Source: Stigmatella ashevillena (GTDB lineage Bacteria; Myxococcota; Myxococcia; Myxococcales; Myxococcaceae). From it: a stretch of DNA of 64,000 nt. Shown here piece by piece: positions 27,862-36,159 of this stretch. The DNA lies in contig NZ_JAQNDM010000002.1 in assembly GCF_028368975.1 (NCBI RefSeq), forward strand, positions 5,016,425 through 5,080,424, written 5' to 3'. The translations under genes were made by a program, and so were the position numbers. Under the pieces are notes generated by a model. That model searched no databases, was not told where the DNA came from, and worked only from the letters and a program-made list of their open reading frames with translations. Position 1 is the first letter of the stretch; each line of letters begins with the position of its first letter.

Positions 27862-27900
27862 AGCCTGCCGCGAGCCGTGAAGGCCCGCGGCGGGCTCTTT
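27862..27900 (+). terminator. Intrinsic terminator of glgX
   Basis: AGCCTGCCGCG pairs with CGCGGCGGGCT (one G-T pair) around a 13-nt loop, followed by a CTTT/GCTT tract, 15 bp after the glgX stop. Confidence 0.75.
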
Positions 27901-27955
27901 GCTTGATAGCCTCGGCAGCGGTGACGCACAGGCCCGGGGGCTGAACGCATGGCCC

Positions 27956-28783
27956 TTGGCATTCCTCCTGGGCAGCCTGACGAACCCACTGCGTTCGACA
28001 ACTCCCTCTGAAGGGAGACGCATCAGCCCGGTGCTCGACACCGAAGCACGAGCGCGGCTGAGCACCTACCACCGGGCCTGCAAACAGAGCGCTGCTTGCG
28101 AGCCGCCTCTCGGCTGCGTGGCCGATGGGCGCGTGGGCCAGATTTACTGCGCGGACAGCCAGTGCAATACAGACATGGACTGCCCTGCAGGATTCGCCTG
28201 CCGCAGTGTTGCCACCCGAGGAGAAGGTCCCATGGTGTGGCTTTGCATCCCCGTCGGCACCCGCCCGTTGGGCGCTCGCTGCAACAATACACCTGCGAGC
28301 GTTTAAACGGCTTGTGGTCCTGGCCTTCAGTGCAGTGGGCGGCACGGCTGGTATAGCAAGTCCTGCCGACCAGATGTCCTGGAGGATTGTCCGTCAGGCT
28401 TCTTCTGCGACAAAGCAGCACCAGTTCCCCTCTGCCTTCCCACCTGCGAAGCACAAGGATGCCCTCCAGCTCAACAGTGCATCCGACACGAAAGAGGCTC
28501 CTCGGCATGCGCCACCGTCTATGGGCGCAACTGCCCGCAAGATGCCTGCCCGGCGAACCAACAGTGCAAGGTGCTGGATGATACGGGGCCTGTGGGCAAG
28601 ATCTGGATGGATTGCATCCACGAATGTCGGCCTGGCCGCGGGACATGCCCAGATGGACTGGCCTGTTCCACCGTCATCTGCCGCCGCCCGTGTGATCCAC
28701 AAGTTCCCGATGCCTGCGGCGCGAACTTCCGCTGTGCCCCACACCCATCCGGCGTGACAAGCTGGTGTGAGCCACACTGGTAA
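27956..28783 (+). pseudogene. Cysteine-rich secreted protein gene with in-frame stop
   Basis: One continuous frame of about 276 codons is interrupted by a single TAA at 28304-28306. Both sides share the same cysteine-rich style: before it CEPPLGCVADG, CNTDMDCPAGFACRS; right after it ACGPGLQC, then CPSGFFCDKAAPVPLC, CPPAQQC, CPDGLACS and a terminal SWCEPHW. The coding look resumes immediately after the stop, in frame, so the gene was whole recently; CAA (Gln) to TAA would explain it in one step. I associate such proteins with the Dickkopf-like cysteine-rich annotation in myxobacteria. The true start is unclear: no ATG in frame with a ribosome site, TTG 27956 (AFLLGSL) or CTG 27941 are candidates. 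A sequencing error is possible. Confidence 0.72.
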
Positions 28784-28802
28784 GCCTCTTCGCAAACCCG
28801 CT

Positions 28803-29924
28803 TCAGTGGCGAACGGGGCGCCAGTTCCGGAACTCATGAGGGATGTGCTCGGGGCTTGTCTCTATCTCTCCGCGTGCCTGGGACGCCGTGACAATCACCT
28901 CGTGCACCTCGTGCACGACCTCACGCGGTCCATAGGGCTGCCCCGTGGCAGCCAGGTACGCGCGCAACTCATCCCGCATGTCCGCCGCCGTGGCATGACG
29001 CCCGGTCGGCTCAACGCGCAAGGCGCGAAGCGCCACGGCTCGCAGTGGGGCGGAGACATTCGCCATGACCTTCTCGACATCCCCTGCACTGAGCCGAGAG
29101 GCCCGCTCGCCGATCCGGGCCGGGTCGGCCCAGGCGCCCTTCTCTGGCCAGAGCTTCCCGAGCAACCGCTGAAATCCCCCCGTGAGGGCCGGAACCGTCC
29201 GCTCGTCAGGCAGGTCCAGCACATGGACGTGGGTCAACAACTCCACCAGCACCACCCCGAGGGAAAAGAGGTCCGAGCGCGCCTCAGGCTTGCCCAGGCT
29301 CAGCACCTCGGGCGCGGAGTAACCGACGGCCCCCTTCAACGTATGGGCAGGCGTCCGTTGCCGACAGGAAAGCCTCGTGAAGACCGCACCAAAGTCCGTG
29401 AGCTTCACCTCCCCGTGCTTGCTCACCCGAAGGGTGGAGGGGCTCACATCCCGGTGAACCAGGTGCAAGAGCCGCCCATGACCATCCCTCAGCGTATGCG
29501 CGTGGTGCAGTGCATCGGCGGCCTGCGCGATGACATAGGCAGCGAATCTCTCGGAGACGGGCCTGTGGCGCCGGACAGCGCGGCGCAACACCTGCTCCAG
29601 GGCCAGACCCTCCACATACTCCATCACCACCAGGGGTCGCTTGGCCCGCGTGTCCACGTGCAGCACCCGCGCGATGGAGGGATGATCCAGTCTTCGCGCC
29701 ACCCGGACCTCCTCCAGCATCCGGCGGCGTTCCGCCACCCGGGCCGTGGAAGGCAGACACTTGATGACCGCGAGCCCCCCGGGCCCTCCCGGGGAATGAC
29801 GCTGCGCGAGCACCCGCTCCCCGGGCCCCTCGCCCGGCAGTTCCCGCACGAGGGAGTAATGGACACCATTCGCGGTGAAGAGATGGGTTCCCCCCTCGGG
29901 GGTCGTGGTGCGGTCAGCGGACAT
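28803..29924 (-). CDS. Ser/Thr protein kinase-like protein with altered catalytic loop
   Basis: A 373-aa cytoplasmic Hanks-type kinase without a membrane span. Visible motifs: AVIKCL (VAIK Lys), HRDVSPSTL (catalytic loop), LTDFG, GYSAPEVL (APE) and SDLFSLGVVL. In the catalytic loop the invariant Asn is Thr (ACC instead of AAC), which should weaken Mg binding; activity is therefore doubtful. The C-terminal ~60 residues carry no recognised domain. It is the last gene of an operon after the kinase at 29970 (45-nt gap) and the DUF2381-like gene. It may be a pseudokinase partner of the neighbouring kinase. Confidence 0.88.
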   Translation of the reverse strand: MSADRTTTPEGGTHLFTANGVHYSLVRELPGEGPGERVLAQRHSPGGPGGLAVIKCLPSTARVAERRRMLEEVRVARRLDHPSIARVLHVDTRAKRPLVVMEYVEGLALEQVLRRAVRRHRPVSERFAAYVIAQAADALHHAHTLRDGHGRLLHLVHRDVSPSTLRVSKHGEVKLTDFGAVFTRLSCRQRTPAHTLKGAVGYSAPEVLSLGKPEARSDLFSLGVVLVELLTHVHVLDLPDERTVPALTGGFQRLLGKLWPEKGAWADPARIGERASRLSAGDVEKVMANVSAPLRAVALRALRVEPTGRHATAADMRDELRAYLAATGQPYGPREVVHEVHEVIVTASQARGEIETSPEHIPHEFRNWRPVRH

Positions 29925-29969
29925 GCATGCGCTCCTGAGTCCTGGAACAAGAAAAAAAGCTGCGTTGAA

Positions 29970-31925
29970 CTATTCGCTGAAGACTTCCACGAACGTCGCG
30001 ATACCGATGTTCGTGTGCTTGAACGTGTCCTTCGTGGAGCCCGTGGCCTTGACCAGCCCGAATCCCCCATAGGTCCCGTCTTCGGCCACGGCGCAGATGG
30101 GAAAGCGAGGGCCTTTGACCAACTGGGCCTCTGTGTAGCGGATATAGAACCGGTCTCCGCTCCCGCCCCAGATGTGCCCGAACAAGCGGGTACCGCGAGG
30201 GAGCTGTTTGTAAAGGTCAGACGCCACCCAGCTCACAATGGGTCCGACCCGGAAGGAGACAGAATCATTGCCGTCGGTGGGGGGATGGTTGGGATTGAGC
30301 CGGACGTTCATGCCATCTCTCGCCCTGATGCGAATGGCCTCCATGGCCTGGATGGCCTCGGGCGGACAAGCCTGGGGCTCGGGCCGCACGGGCACTCCCG
30401 TACAGCTCACGACGAAGCCAGCCACGGCACACAACGCGCCCTTGCCGGAGCGAGTGGCCTTGGAGAGGGCTTTGCCCAGCGGAGGGGTTGAAGACTCGGC
30501 GGGGGAAGGCGTCTGGGGGTTCTTCACGGGGCTGTCTTTCTGCTGAGCGTCAGGAGGGGAGAACGGCAAGAAGCGCAGCGGCGAGACTGCCACGGGAGAT
30601 TGAGACGTGGGGAGCACCGGCCAGAACAAGTCCTGAGGGAGCGGACGGACCGGCCGTCCCTCCTTGGGGGGTGAAACGGGCGCCGTGGGCAAAGCCCGGG
30701 ACGCCACCTCGACCTGGACCCATACGGTCCACAGGACCACGGCCAGCACACCCAGTGCCCCTGCGGCCATCCCACGTTTCCACCCTGCCGACCAGCCCCG
30801 TGCCTGAACCGACAACAACAAGTCCCGTTGGCTCCGCGCCGCCTCCCGCCGCTGCTCCTCGTGCCCTTCCAACGCCTTGAGCGCATGCGCCGCGCGCACG
30901 TCCTCGTCTTGCGCCACCACGCCATCCCCCGGTGTGGGCGGCAGGGTGGTGGCCATGTCGGGAGCCCTCACCGGGCGCGGAGCGTAGACTGGCGCGTCCC
31001 AAGCACCGCTCTTGCTCAACACCCGCTCCAATGCCGCACAGAGGCGATGTCCATTCTTGTACCGTTGTCCGGGCTCCTTGGAGAGCAGCCGCAACACCAC
31101 CTGACTCAGCGCAGGTGGAACCCGGGAGTTGATCAAGTGAGGAGGAACGGGACGCTGCCGGGCCACCTGCTTGGCAAACGCCGCATTGGGCAACCCCTCC
31201 GGAAAGGGCAGCACTTCGGTAAGTACCACGTAGAGCATCACGCCCACGGCGTACCAGTCATCCGCCGACCGGAACCGATAGGGCGAAGCCCCTTCGAGCT
31301 GGGACGCCAAGACCCGGGGGCTGCAATAGGGCGGAGTGAAGGGCCTCGCGCCCCCCCGCGTGAGGGTCCCTGTCCCACCGGCCTCTCCAGCACCAAAGTC
31401 CGCCAGGAATGGCTCTCCGTCCGCCGCCCTCACCAGCACATTCCCAGGCTTCACGTCTCGGTGAAGGACCCCCGCTTCATGGGCGGCTTGGAGCGCAAGC
31501 GCCACCTTCTGGCACAAACGCACCAATTCCCGAAGCGAGGGGTTGGTACGCAGAGCCCACTCCAGCAACGTGGCCCCCTGCACCCACTCAAGCACGACAT
31601 AGTGAAGGCCCGTCTCTGGATCCTTCCACCGCCCATGCGCCACCACACGCACCACGTTGGCATGCGAGACCTGAAGTAACAGCCTCAACTCGCGCGCGGC
31701 CCGTGCGTCCCCGCGTGGGTTGTTGCTCGGAGAATGCAGACTGAACTTGAGGGCATAACGACATCCGGGCCGCTCCACACTCTCCACCAGCCACACGCTG
31801 CCGTAGCCTCCAGAATCCACGTGACGCAGCAGCCGGAAACCGCTCACCACCGTCCCGGGCGAGAGGTAATCCGGGTGAACCTCGGTGCCAGGAAAAGAGC
31901 GATGAGGCTCCGTCGTTCCGTCCAT
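29970..31925 (-). CDS. Membrane Ser/Thr protein kinase
   Basis: A 651-aa Hanks-type kinase with all catalytic motifs: SGGYGSVW (Gly loop), ALKFSL, HRDVKPGN, LADFGAGE, PPYCSPRV as the APE region and DDWYAVGVMLY. After the kinase comes a helical linker (AHALKALEGHEEQRREAARS), one membrane span at ~392-412, a long Pro/Ser-rich stretch and a cysteine-containing C-terminal ~110-aa domain with an SH3-like look (MNVRLNPN, GTRLFGHIWGGSGDRFYIRY). ATG 31925 lies within 3 nt of the upstream stop; GTG 31931 would overlap it. It is in the operon DUF2381-like / this kinase / second kinase. The outer domain likely senses an envelope signal. Confidence 0.92.
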   Translation of the reverse strand: MDGTTEPHRSFPGTEVHPDYLSPGTVVSGFRLLRHVDSGGYGSVWLVESVERPGCRYALKFSLHSPSNNPRGDARAARELRLLLQVSHANVVRVVAHGRWKDPETGLHYVVLEWVQGATLLEWALRTNPSLRELVRLCQKVALALQAAHEAGVLHRDVKPGNVLVRAADGEPFLADFGAGEAGGTGTLTRGGARPFTPPYCSPRVLASQLEGASPYRFRSADDWYAVGVMLYVVLTEVLPFPEGLPNAAFAKQVARQRPVPPHLINSRVPPALSQVVLRLLSKEPGQRYKNGHRLCAALERVLSKSGAWDAPVYAPRPVRAPDMATTLPPTPGDGVVAQDEDVRAAHALKALEGHEEQRREAARSQRDLLLSVQARGWSAGWKRGMAAGALGVLAVVLWTVWVQVEVASRALPTAPVSPPKEGRPVRPLPQDLFWPVLPTSQSPVAVSPLRFLPFSPPDAQQKDSPVKNPQTPSPAESSTPPLGKALSKATRSGKGALCAVAGFVVSCTGVPVRPEPQACPPEAIQAMEAIRIRARDGMNVRLNPNHPPTDGNDSVSFRVGPIVSWVASDLYKQLPRGTRLFGHIWGGSGDRFYIRYTEAQLVKGPRFPICAVAEDGTYGGFGLVKATGSTKDTFKHTNIGIATFVEVFSE

Positions 31926-31927
31926 TC

Positions 31928-32587
31928 TCACGGCCGCCCCCCCCTTCGCGACGTGTCAGGAAGCGGGTCTGCGATGGACAACGCAGTCACCTTGAACTCC
32001 CTCTCACCGTCCCGCTCCGAAACGAGCAGCTTGCACCGCAAGCTTTTCTGCTCCGTAGGAGTCTCCCACTCCACCACCATGCGGGCGCTTCCGCCCGGCA
32101 GCAGAGAGACTCCCTCCAAGAGCCGAACCACCACCTTCGGAGAGGCCTTTTCGGATTGCCAGTGGTCCACGACCGCTCCCGCGGGAGTCCACGGCCGTTC
32201 ACCCCGCGCCAGGGAGAGCGTGACCTCCAGCGCCATCCACCCCGTGGCCACGTACAACCGGGCCCGGCTGACCGTCATGCCAGGAGGTGCCCAATCCTCG
32301 GGGTTCAGCTTCATGACCCTGACGCCCTGCTCACCGAGGATCCCCAGGGCAATCAACCCCGTCAGTGCCTGCTCACCCGCGGGTGGAGCCGCCTGTTCCT
32401 CTTCCCGCACCTCCTGGATGGCATGCGCCTCGGACGGTTCTTTCAGGGAAGTCTCGTACGGCCGCAGGGCGTGCACGTCCGAGGGAACATCGAGCAAGAA
32501 CGGGATTTCGGGGCTGGGCTGCGCCAGGGCAGCCGTTCCCACCAGGTGAATCCACAGCCAAACAACCCCGCAAGGTGGACCGGACAC
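31928..32587 (-). CDS. DUF2381-like exported protein
   Basis: A 219-aa exported protein starting at GTG 32587, which has GGGAGG about 8 nt upstream, with a short signal peptide (WIHLVGTAALAQ). The second half matches my memory of the myxobacterial paralogous DUF2381/TIGR02268 family (ALTGLIALGILGEQGVRVMK, LYVATGWMALEVTLSL, VVVRLLEGVSLLPGGSARMV), which often sits beside Ser/Thr kinases as here. It is shorter than the ~290 residues I recall for the family; an N-terminal part seems missing. Function unknown; an accessory to the downstream kinase's outer domain is a reasonable guess. Confidence 0.7.
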   Translation of the reverse strand: MSGPPCGVVWLWIHLVGTAALAQPSPEIPFLLDVPSDVHALRPYETSLKEPSEAHAIQEVREEEQAAPPAGEQALTGLIALGILGEQGVRVMKLNPEDWAPPGMTVSRARLYVATGWMALEVTLSLARGERPWTPAGAVVDHWQSEKASPKVVVRLLEGVSLLPGGSARMVVEWETPTEQKSLRCKLLVSERDGEREFKVTALSIADPLPDTSRRGGRP

Positions 32588-32689
32588 GGCATACCTCCCA
32601 GGTCCACACCCTAACAGAGGTTCCTGACGTGTCCTCCCTCATCGAAAGGGCGGTTTGCACCCTCCCTCCCAAAGAGGCTGGAACGGAAA

Positions 32690-32719
32690 CGGGCCGACTC
32701 CCCAAAGGAAGCCGGCCCG
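32690..32719 (-). terminator. Terminator of the M4 protease gene
   Basis: CGGGCCG/CGGCCCG stem, extended by adjacent GC pairs, about 29 bp past the protease stop, followed on the minus strand by GTTTCC. Confidence 0.55.
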
Positions 32720-32747
32720 CCTGAAACCCGTTCGCTCGGAAAGGGCG

Positions 32748-34280
32748 TTACTTGACGTTGACCGCCGCCCAGGCGGCGTTCACGGTGTTGTACTCGGTGC
32801 TGGTCGCGCCGTAGAGGTCCGTGGCCGCCTTGAGGGTGGCCGTGCGCGCGGCGGCGTACTTGGTGCTCGACGTGAAGTACACGGTGAGCGCGCGGTACCA
32901 GATCTTCCCGGCCTTGTCCTTGCCGATGCCCGTCACGGCCGAGCTGTTGCAGGTGGGGCTCGCCGGGCTGGCGTTGGAGCCCTGCGACAGCAGGTAGAAG
33001 AAGTGGTTGCCGATGCCGCTGGAGGCATGGACGTCGAGGTTACCCACGGTGCTGGTGTAGCAGTCCGGCGACTTGCCATCCAGCGAGGGCTTGTACATGT
33101 AGCGCAGCGCCGTCCCGGTCTTGTAGATCTCCTCACCGATCAGGAAGTCACCCGGATCATTGGCGTTGGCCGCGTAGAACTCCACCAGCGAGCCGAAGAT
33201 GTCGCTGGTCGCCTCGTTGAGGCCTCCAGACTCGCCCGAGTAGACGAGGCCCGCGGTGCGGCTCGTCACGCCGTGGGTCATCTCGTGGCCGGCCACATCC
33301 AGCGACGTGAGCGGGGAGAACGTGGTGCCATCACCGTCCCCGTACGTCATGCAGAAGCAGCTGTCGGTCCAGAAGGCGTTGTTGTACTTGGTGCCGTAGT
33401 GCACCCGGCTGTAGCCCACGCCGCCCGTGCCGTTGATGCCGTTGCGGCCGTGGACGTTCTTGTAATAGTCGTACGTCACCTGCTGGCCGTAGTGGGCATC
33501 CACGCCCGCCGTCGCGGCGTCTGCCGTGGTGCCGCTGCCCCAGACGTTGTCGGTGTCCGTGAAGACAGCGTTGGTCGCATAGTTGAGCGTGTAGAAGTTT
33601 CCGCGCGTCGGGTCACGCAGCTCGAACCCGCCGGTGATGGAGTTGGTGCTGAGGGACACGGTGCCCGAGTAGAGCGACTTGCCCGTTCCCGTGGCGGCGG
33701 CGGTGTGGACGCCCTCCCACTTCTCCCGGACCTGGCCCGTCTTCGCATCCACCAGGACGTGCAGCTCGCTCGGGGTGGCGCCATCCTCCTGGAAGCCCTC
33801 CAGGATGGCCTCATAGGCCAGCACGGGCGCGTCCTCGCGCGCATCGATGACGAGCTCCGCGCTGCCGGAACCTACGCGCTTGCCGGCGAAGACCTTCTCC
33901 GCGAGCACCACGGCCGCGGCGCCGTCGAAGACGGGCTTCACATCCAGCCCGCGGAGGGACGCCTGGCTGTTGAGGGAGACCGCCTTCAGCGTTCCGCTCT
34001 CGGACTGGTGCATCACGAAGTCACCACCGATGGTCCGCAGCCCCCGGTAGCGCTTGTCGAAGCGGACGTGCTCCTCGCCGTTGTCATCCTTGATGACCGA
34101 GCGCACGACCAGCTCTTCCTCGGGGGTCCTCATGCCCAGGTTCTGTTGGGCCCGCTTCACCGCCAGGGAGAGTTCCGCGTCATCGGTGACTTCTCGCGAG
34201 GAAGTCACCGTAGGTGAGTCCGCTCCGTCACAACCAACCAGGGTCAACGTAGTCAGTGCAGCCAACAGATGACGCTTCAT
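32748..34280 (-). CDS. M4 (thermolysin-like) metalloprotease, lipoprotein
   Basis: A 510-aa secreted zinc protease. Lipoprotein-type signal with LVGC (Cys17), a ~180-aa FTP/PepSY-like propeptide (LRTIGGDFVMHQ, VLAYEAILEG), then the peptidase domain with the zinc motif HEMTH, third ligand in GGLNEATSDIFG and the catalytic His in ASSGIGNHFFYLL. The C-terminal helical half ends at KYAAARTATLKAATDLYG. Length is normal for M4 precursors. It probably digests prey or host protein outside the cell. An A/T-rich stretch upstream likely has its promoter. Confidence 0.95.
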   Translation of the reverse strand: MKRHLLAALTTLTLVGCDGADSPTVTSSREVTDDAELSLAVKRAQQNLGMRTPEEELVVRSVIKDDNGEEHVRFDKRYRGLRTIGGDFVMHQSESGTLKAVSLNSQASLRGLDVKPVFDGAAAVVLAEKVFAGKRVGSGSAELVIDAREDAPVLAYEAILEGFQEDGATPSELHVLVDAKTGQVREKWEGVHTAAATGTGKSLYSGTVSLSTNSITGGFELRDPTRGNFYTLNYATNAVFTDTDNVWGSGTTADAATAGVDAHYGQQVTYDYYKNVHGRNGINGTGGVGYSRVHYGTKYNNAFWTDSCFCMTYGDGDGTTFSPLTSLDVAGHEMTHGVTSRTAGLVYSGESGGLNEATSDIFGSLVEFYAANANDPGDFLIGEEIYKTGTALRYMYKPSLDGKSPDCYTSTVGNLDVHASSGIGNHFFYLLSQGSNASPASPTCNSSAVTGIGKDKAGKIWYRALTVYFTSSTKYAAARTATLKAATDLYGATSTEYNTVNAAWAAVNVK

Positions 34281-34590
34281 GTGAACGCTCCGGGGGATTA
34301 CTGCGAGGCACGCTTCTTATACACGAAAGCCATTTTCTCGCAAAACGCGAATTAAGTGGGAGACCAACCTTCTCCTGGAATTGGCACGGCGGCACGGCGG
34401 CAGCACCGGGCCTCCGATGCTCCGCATGCCAATTATTGCTCCCCTTCATTATTACAGCAGATACGATTGCTGGCGGTGGAGAGGGGCATTCCGCCACGAC
34501 CAGCACCGCGGGCCCTGACTTGCGACGCCGCAGGCCTCACAATACGCAACGCCTTGCTGAATGGCATTGGCGCAGGCATCTGCATCCGAC
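34281..34590. other. Intergenic region with a possible gene remnant
   Basis: 310 bp between the protease start and the immunity-like gene stop. The right part (~34452-34600, minus) holds an open frame with no start, reading ACANAIQQGVAYCEACG before two stops; it could be the leftover of another cassette gene. The left part, near 34310-34360, is A/T-rich and includes TCGC-AAAAC-GCGA, a likely promoter/operator zone of the protease gene. Confidence 0.35.
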
Positions 34591-35433
34591 TCATACGAGG
34601 TGGGCGACCTCCAACCCGAAGCCCTTGGCCTTCAGGTCCACGAGCACCTGGCGCAAGTTCTGGGAGATGAGCACCCGCCGTTCGGGGCGAAGTTCTCCCC
34701 TTCGCACGCCAAACAGCTTGTCTGTGCAGAACCAATCGCTCGTCTCCACACTGCGCCGCTCTACATACAATTCAGAAATTTGATTCAAGCCCGCCAGATG
34801 CCCTTTGGGACAGCGATGCTTTCCCTCCTCGTCCATATCAAACAGGTTGACTCCTGCACGGGTCTGCGCACTTAACGCCACAGGCTTGGACGTGATGCTG
34901 AGCTGACGCCACTCAGAGGATTCCGGCCCCTTGCGCCCGCTGTGCATGACAGGCCGGTACTCTGCTCCTCGGATGCCACGCTCAACCAAGGTATCCACCA
35001 CCCGCGACGAAATGACAATCTCCCCAGCGATTGTCTGGGCAACGTCTTTCCCTTTAGGAATGCGCCGGGTGTTGAGGAGGAGTTCAGACACCTGATGGCC
35101 ACCGGATCCACAGTGTTCGCAGGCACCCGATTCGTCATATTCCGTACCACACATGGAACCTGACGGCTCAAAACGGGCGCGAGGGATCAATTCCAGCAAC
35201 TCCGCAGCTTGAAGTTCCTCCTCTGAGTAAGCCCGATGAATCTCCGAGTAGAGGAAGAAAAACGCCCCCCGGGCCCGGTGCTCACGCTGAATCTCACCGA
35301 TTCTCCGGACACGCTGATCATTCAGAGGCAACACCACCCGGCGCAAGGTGTCACTGATCGGTGAACCCACCCCCGGTTCCAGGAACTTTCGCGCCAGTTC
35401 CTCGTCGATTCGAAACTCGATGGTCTCACGCAT
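34591..35433 (-). CDS. Putative immunity protein with CxxCG motif
   Basis: A 280-aa soluble protein beginning 2 nt after the stop of the SitA-type lipoprotein (ATG 35433; TTG 35439 would overlap). It has a putative zinc site made of MCGTEYDESGACEHCG (near 92-107) and a later HRCPKGHLAG. It looks like a myxobacterial family I have seen without an assigned function; partner position directly after a toxin suggests immunity. It is not a clear match to the double-CxxCG SitI6 proteins, since only one CxxCG is complete. The last residues KGFGLEVAHLV look like a conserved end. Confidence 0.62.
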   Translation of the reverse strand: MRETIEFRIDEELARKFLEPGVGSPISDTLRRVVLPLNDQRVRRIGEIQREHRARGAFFFLYSEIHRAYSEEELQAAELLELIPRARFEPSGSMCGTEYDESGACEHCGSGGHQVSELLLNTRRIPKGKDVAQTIAGEIVISSRVVDTLVERGIRGAEYRPVMHSGRKGPESSEWRQLSITSKPVALSAQTRAGVNLFDMDEEGKHRCPKGHLAGLNQISELYVERRSVETSDWFCTDKLFGVRRGELRPERRVLISQNLRQVLVDLKAKGFGLEVAHLV

Positions 35434-35435
35434 GG

Positions 35436-36035
35436 TCAAGGCTCAATGCCAATAAGCTGAGGAATGGGGTACTTCGAGTACACCCGGGTGATGAGCCCCA
35501 TGAGCTCCTCGGCGTTCGGTCTGCTTCTGCCATACCGCCACTCCTGCCGGAAAGCCTGGGTAATGGCCTTGTGGTAGGCGGTGGGGAGCCGGTATGTCGT
35601 TCCCTGCATCAAACCTCCCAGATACATGGGAATGACATGGTGGTTCTGGTACCCAGCACTGTGGGGGTACAGGGCCTTCGCCTCCCCCAGTCGCTTCCAG
35701 TAAAGCTGGCGTGTCTGCGCCAACACCTTCGGGTCCACCGCACGCTGGACCCAGAAACCCGGCACCGGCCGAGGAGTCCGCAATGCAGGGGGGCGCCTGA
35801 AGCTGGGGATTCCACCGCGCTGCACCGGCCGGTGCACGAGGAGAATGCTACCCTCCCCCTCGACACCCTCCGAAAGCGTGGCCCACGCCCCAACAGGAAG
35901 ACATGTGCCCGTTGATGGACTTTCATCCCAGCCCACCCAGACAACATCGGCCGCGTCCACTTCTTGGACGGCGCTCTTCGTGGCCGCACAGCCCAGCGGC
36001 ACCACAAGTGCGAGTCCCACCAGCATCCGCCACAT
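35436..36035 (-). CDS. SitA-type (TIGR02269-like) lipoprotein toxin with HNH/AHH-like motif
   Basis: A 199-aa lipoprotein (signal MWRMLVGLALVVP, lipobox PLGC, Cys16), ATG 36035 preceded by AAGGGGGG. The C-terminal ~70 residues contain GYQNHHVIPMYLGG and YRLPTAYHKAITQAF, the paired-His arrangement of HNH/AHH nuclease toxins. Known biology: SitA lipoproteins of Myxococcus pass between cells by outer-membrane exchange, and the downstream SitI protects siblings. The family assignment is from memory of TIGR02269; the nuclease motif is seen directly. No SitB-like gene lies beside it. Confidence 0.72.
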   Translation of the reverse strand: MWRMLVGLALVVPLGCAATKSAVQEVDAADVVWVGWDESPSTGTCLPVGAWATLSEGVEGEGSILLVHRPVQRGGIPSFRRPPALRTPRPVPGFWVQRAVDPKVLAQTRQLYWKRLGEAKALYPHSAGYQNHHVIPMYLGGLMQGTTYRLPTAYHKAITQAFRQEWRYGRSRPNAEELMGLITRVYSKYPIPQLIGIEP

Positions 36036-36159
36036 CGCGCCCCCCTTTTCCAGCTTTGCTTGCGGAAGCGTACAGCGCGTCTCCTTTCTCGCGATAGGCT
36101 GCGCGCCGCGTCCCCACGCCCCAGGCGGGCGTCCCTCGACCAGCCCAGGAGCCTTCGCG

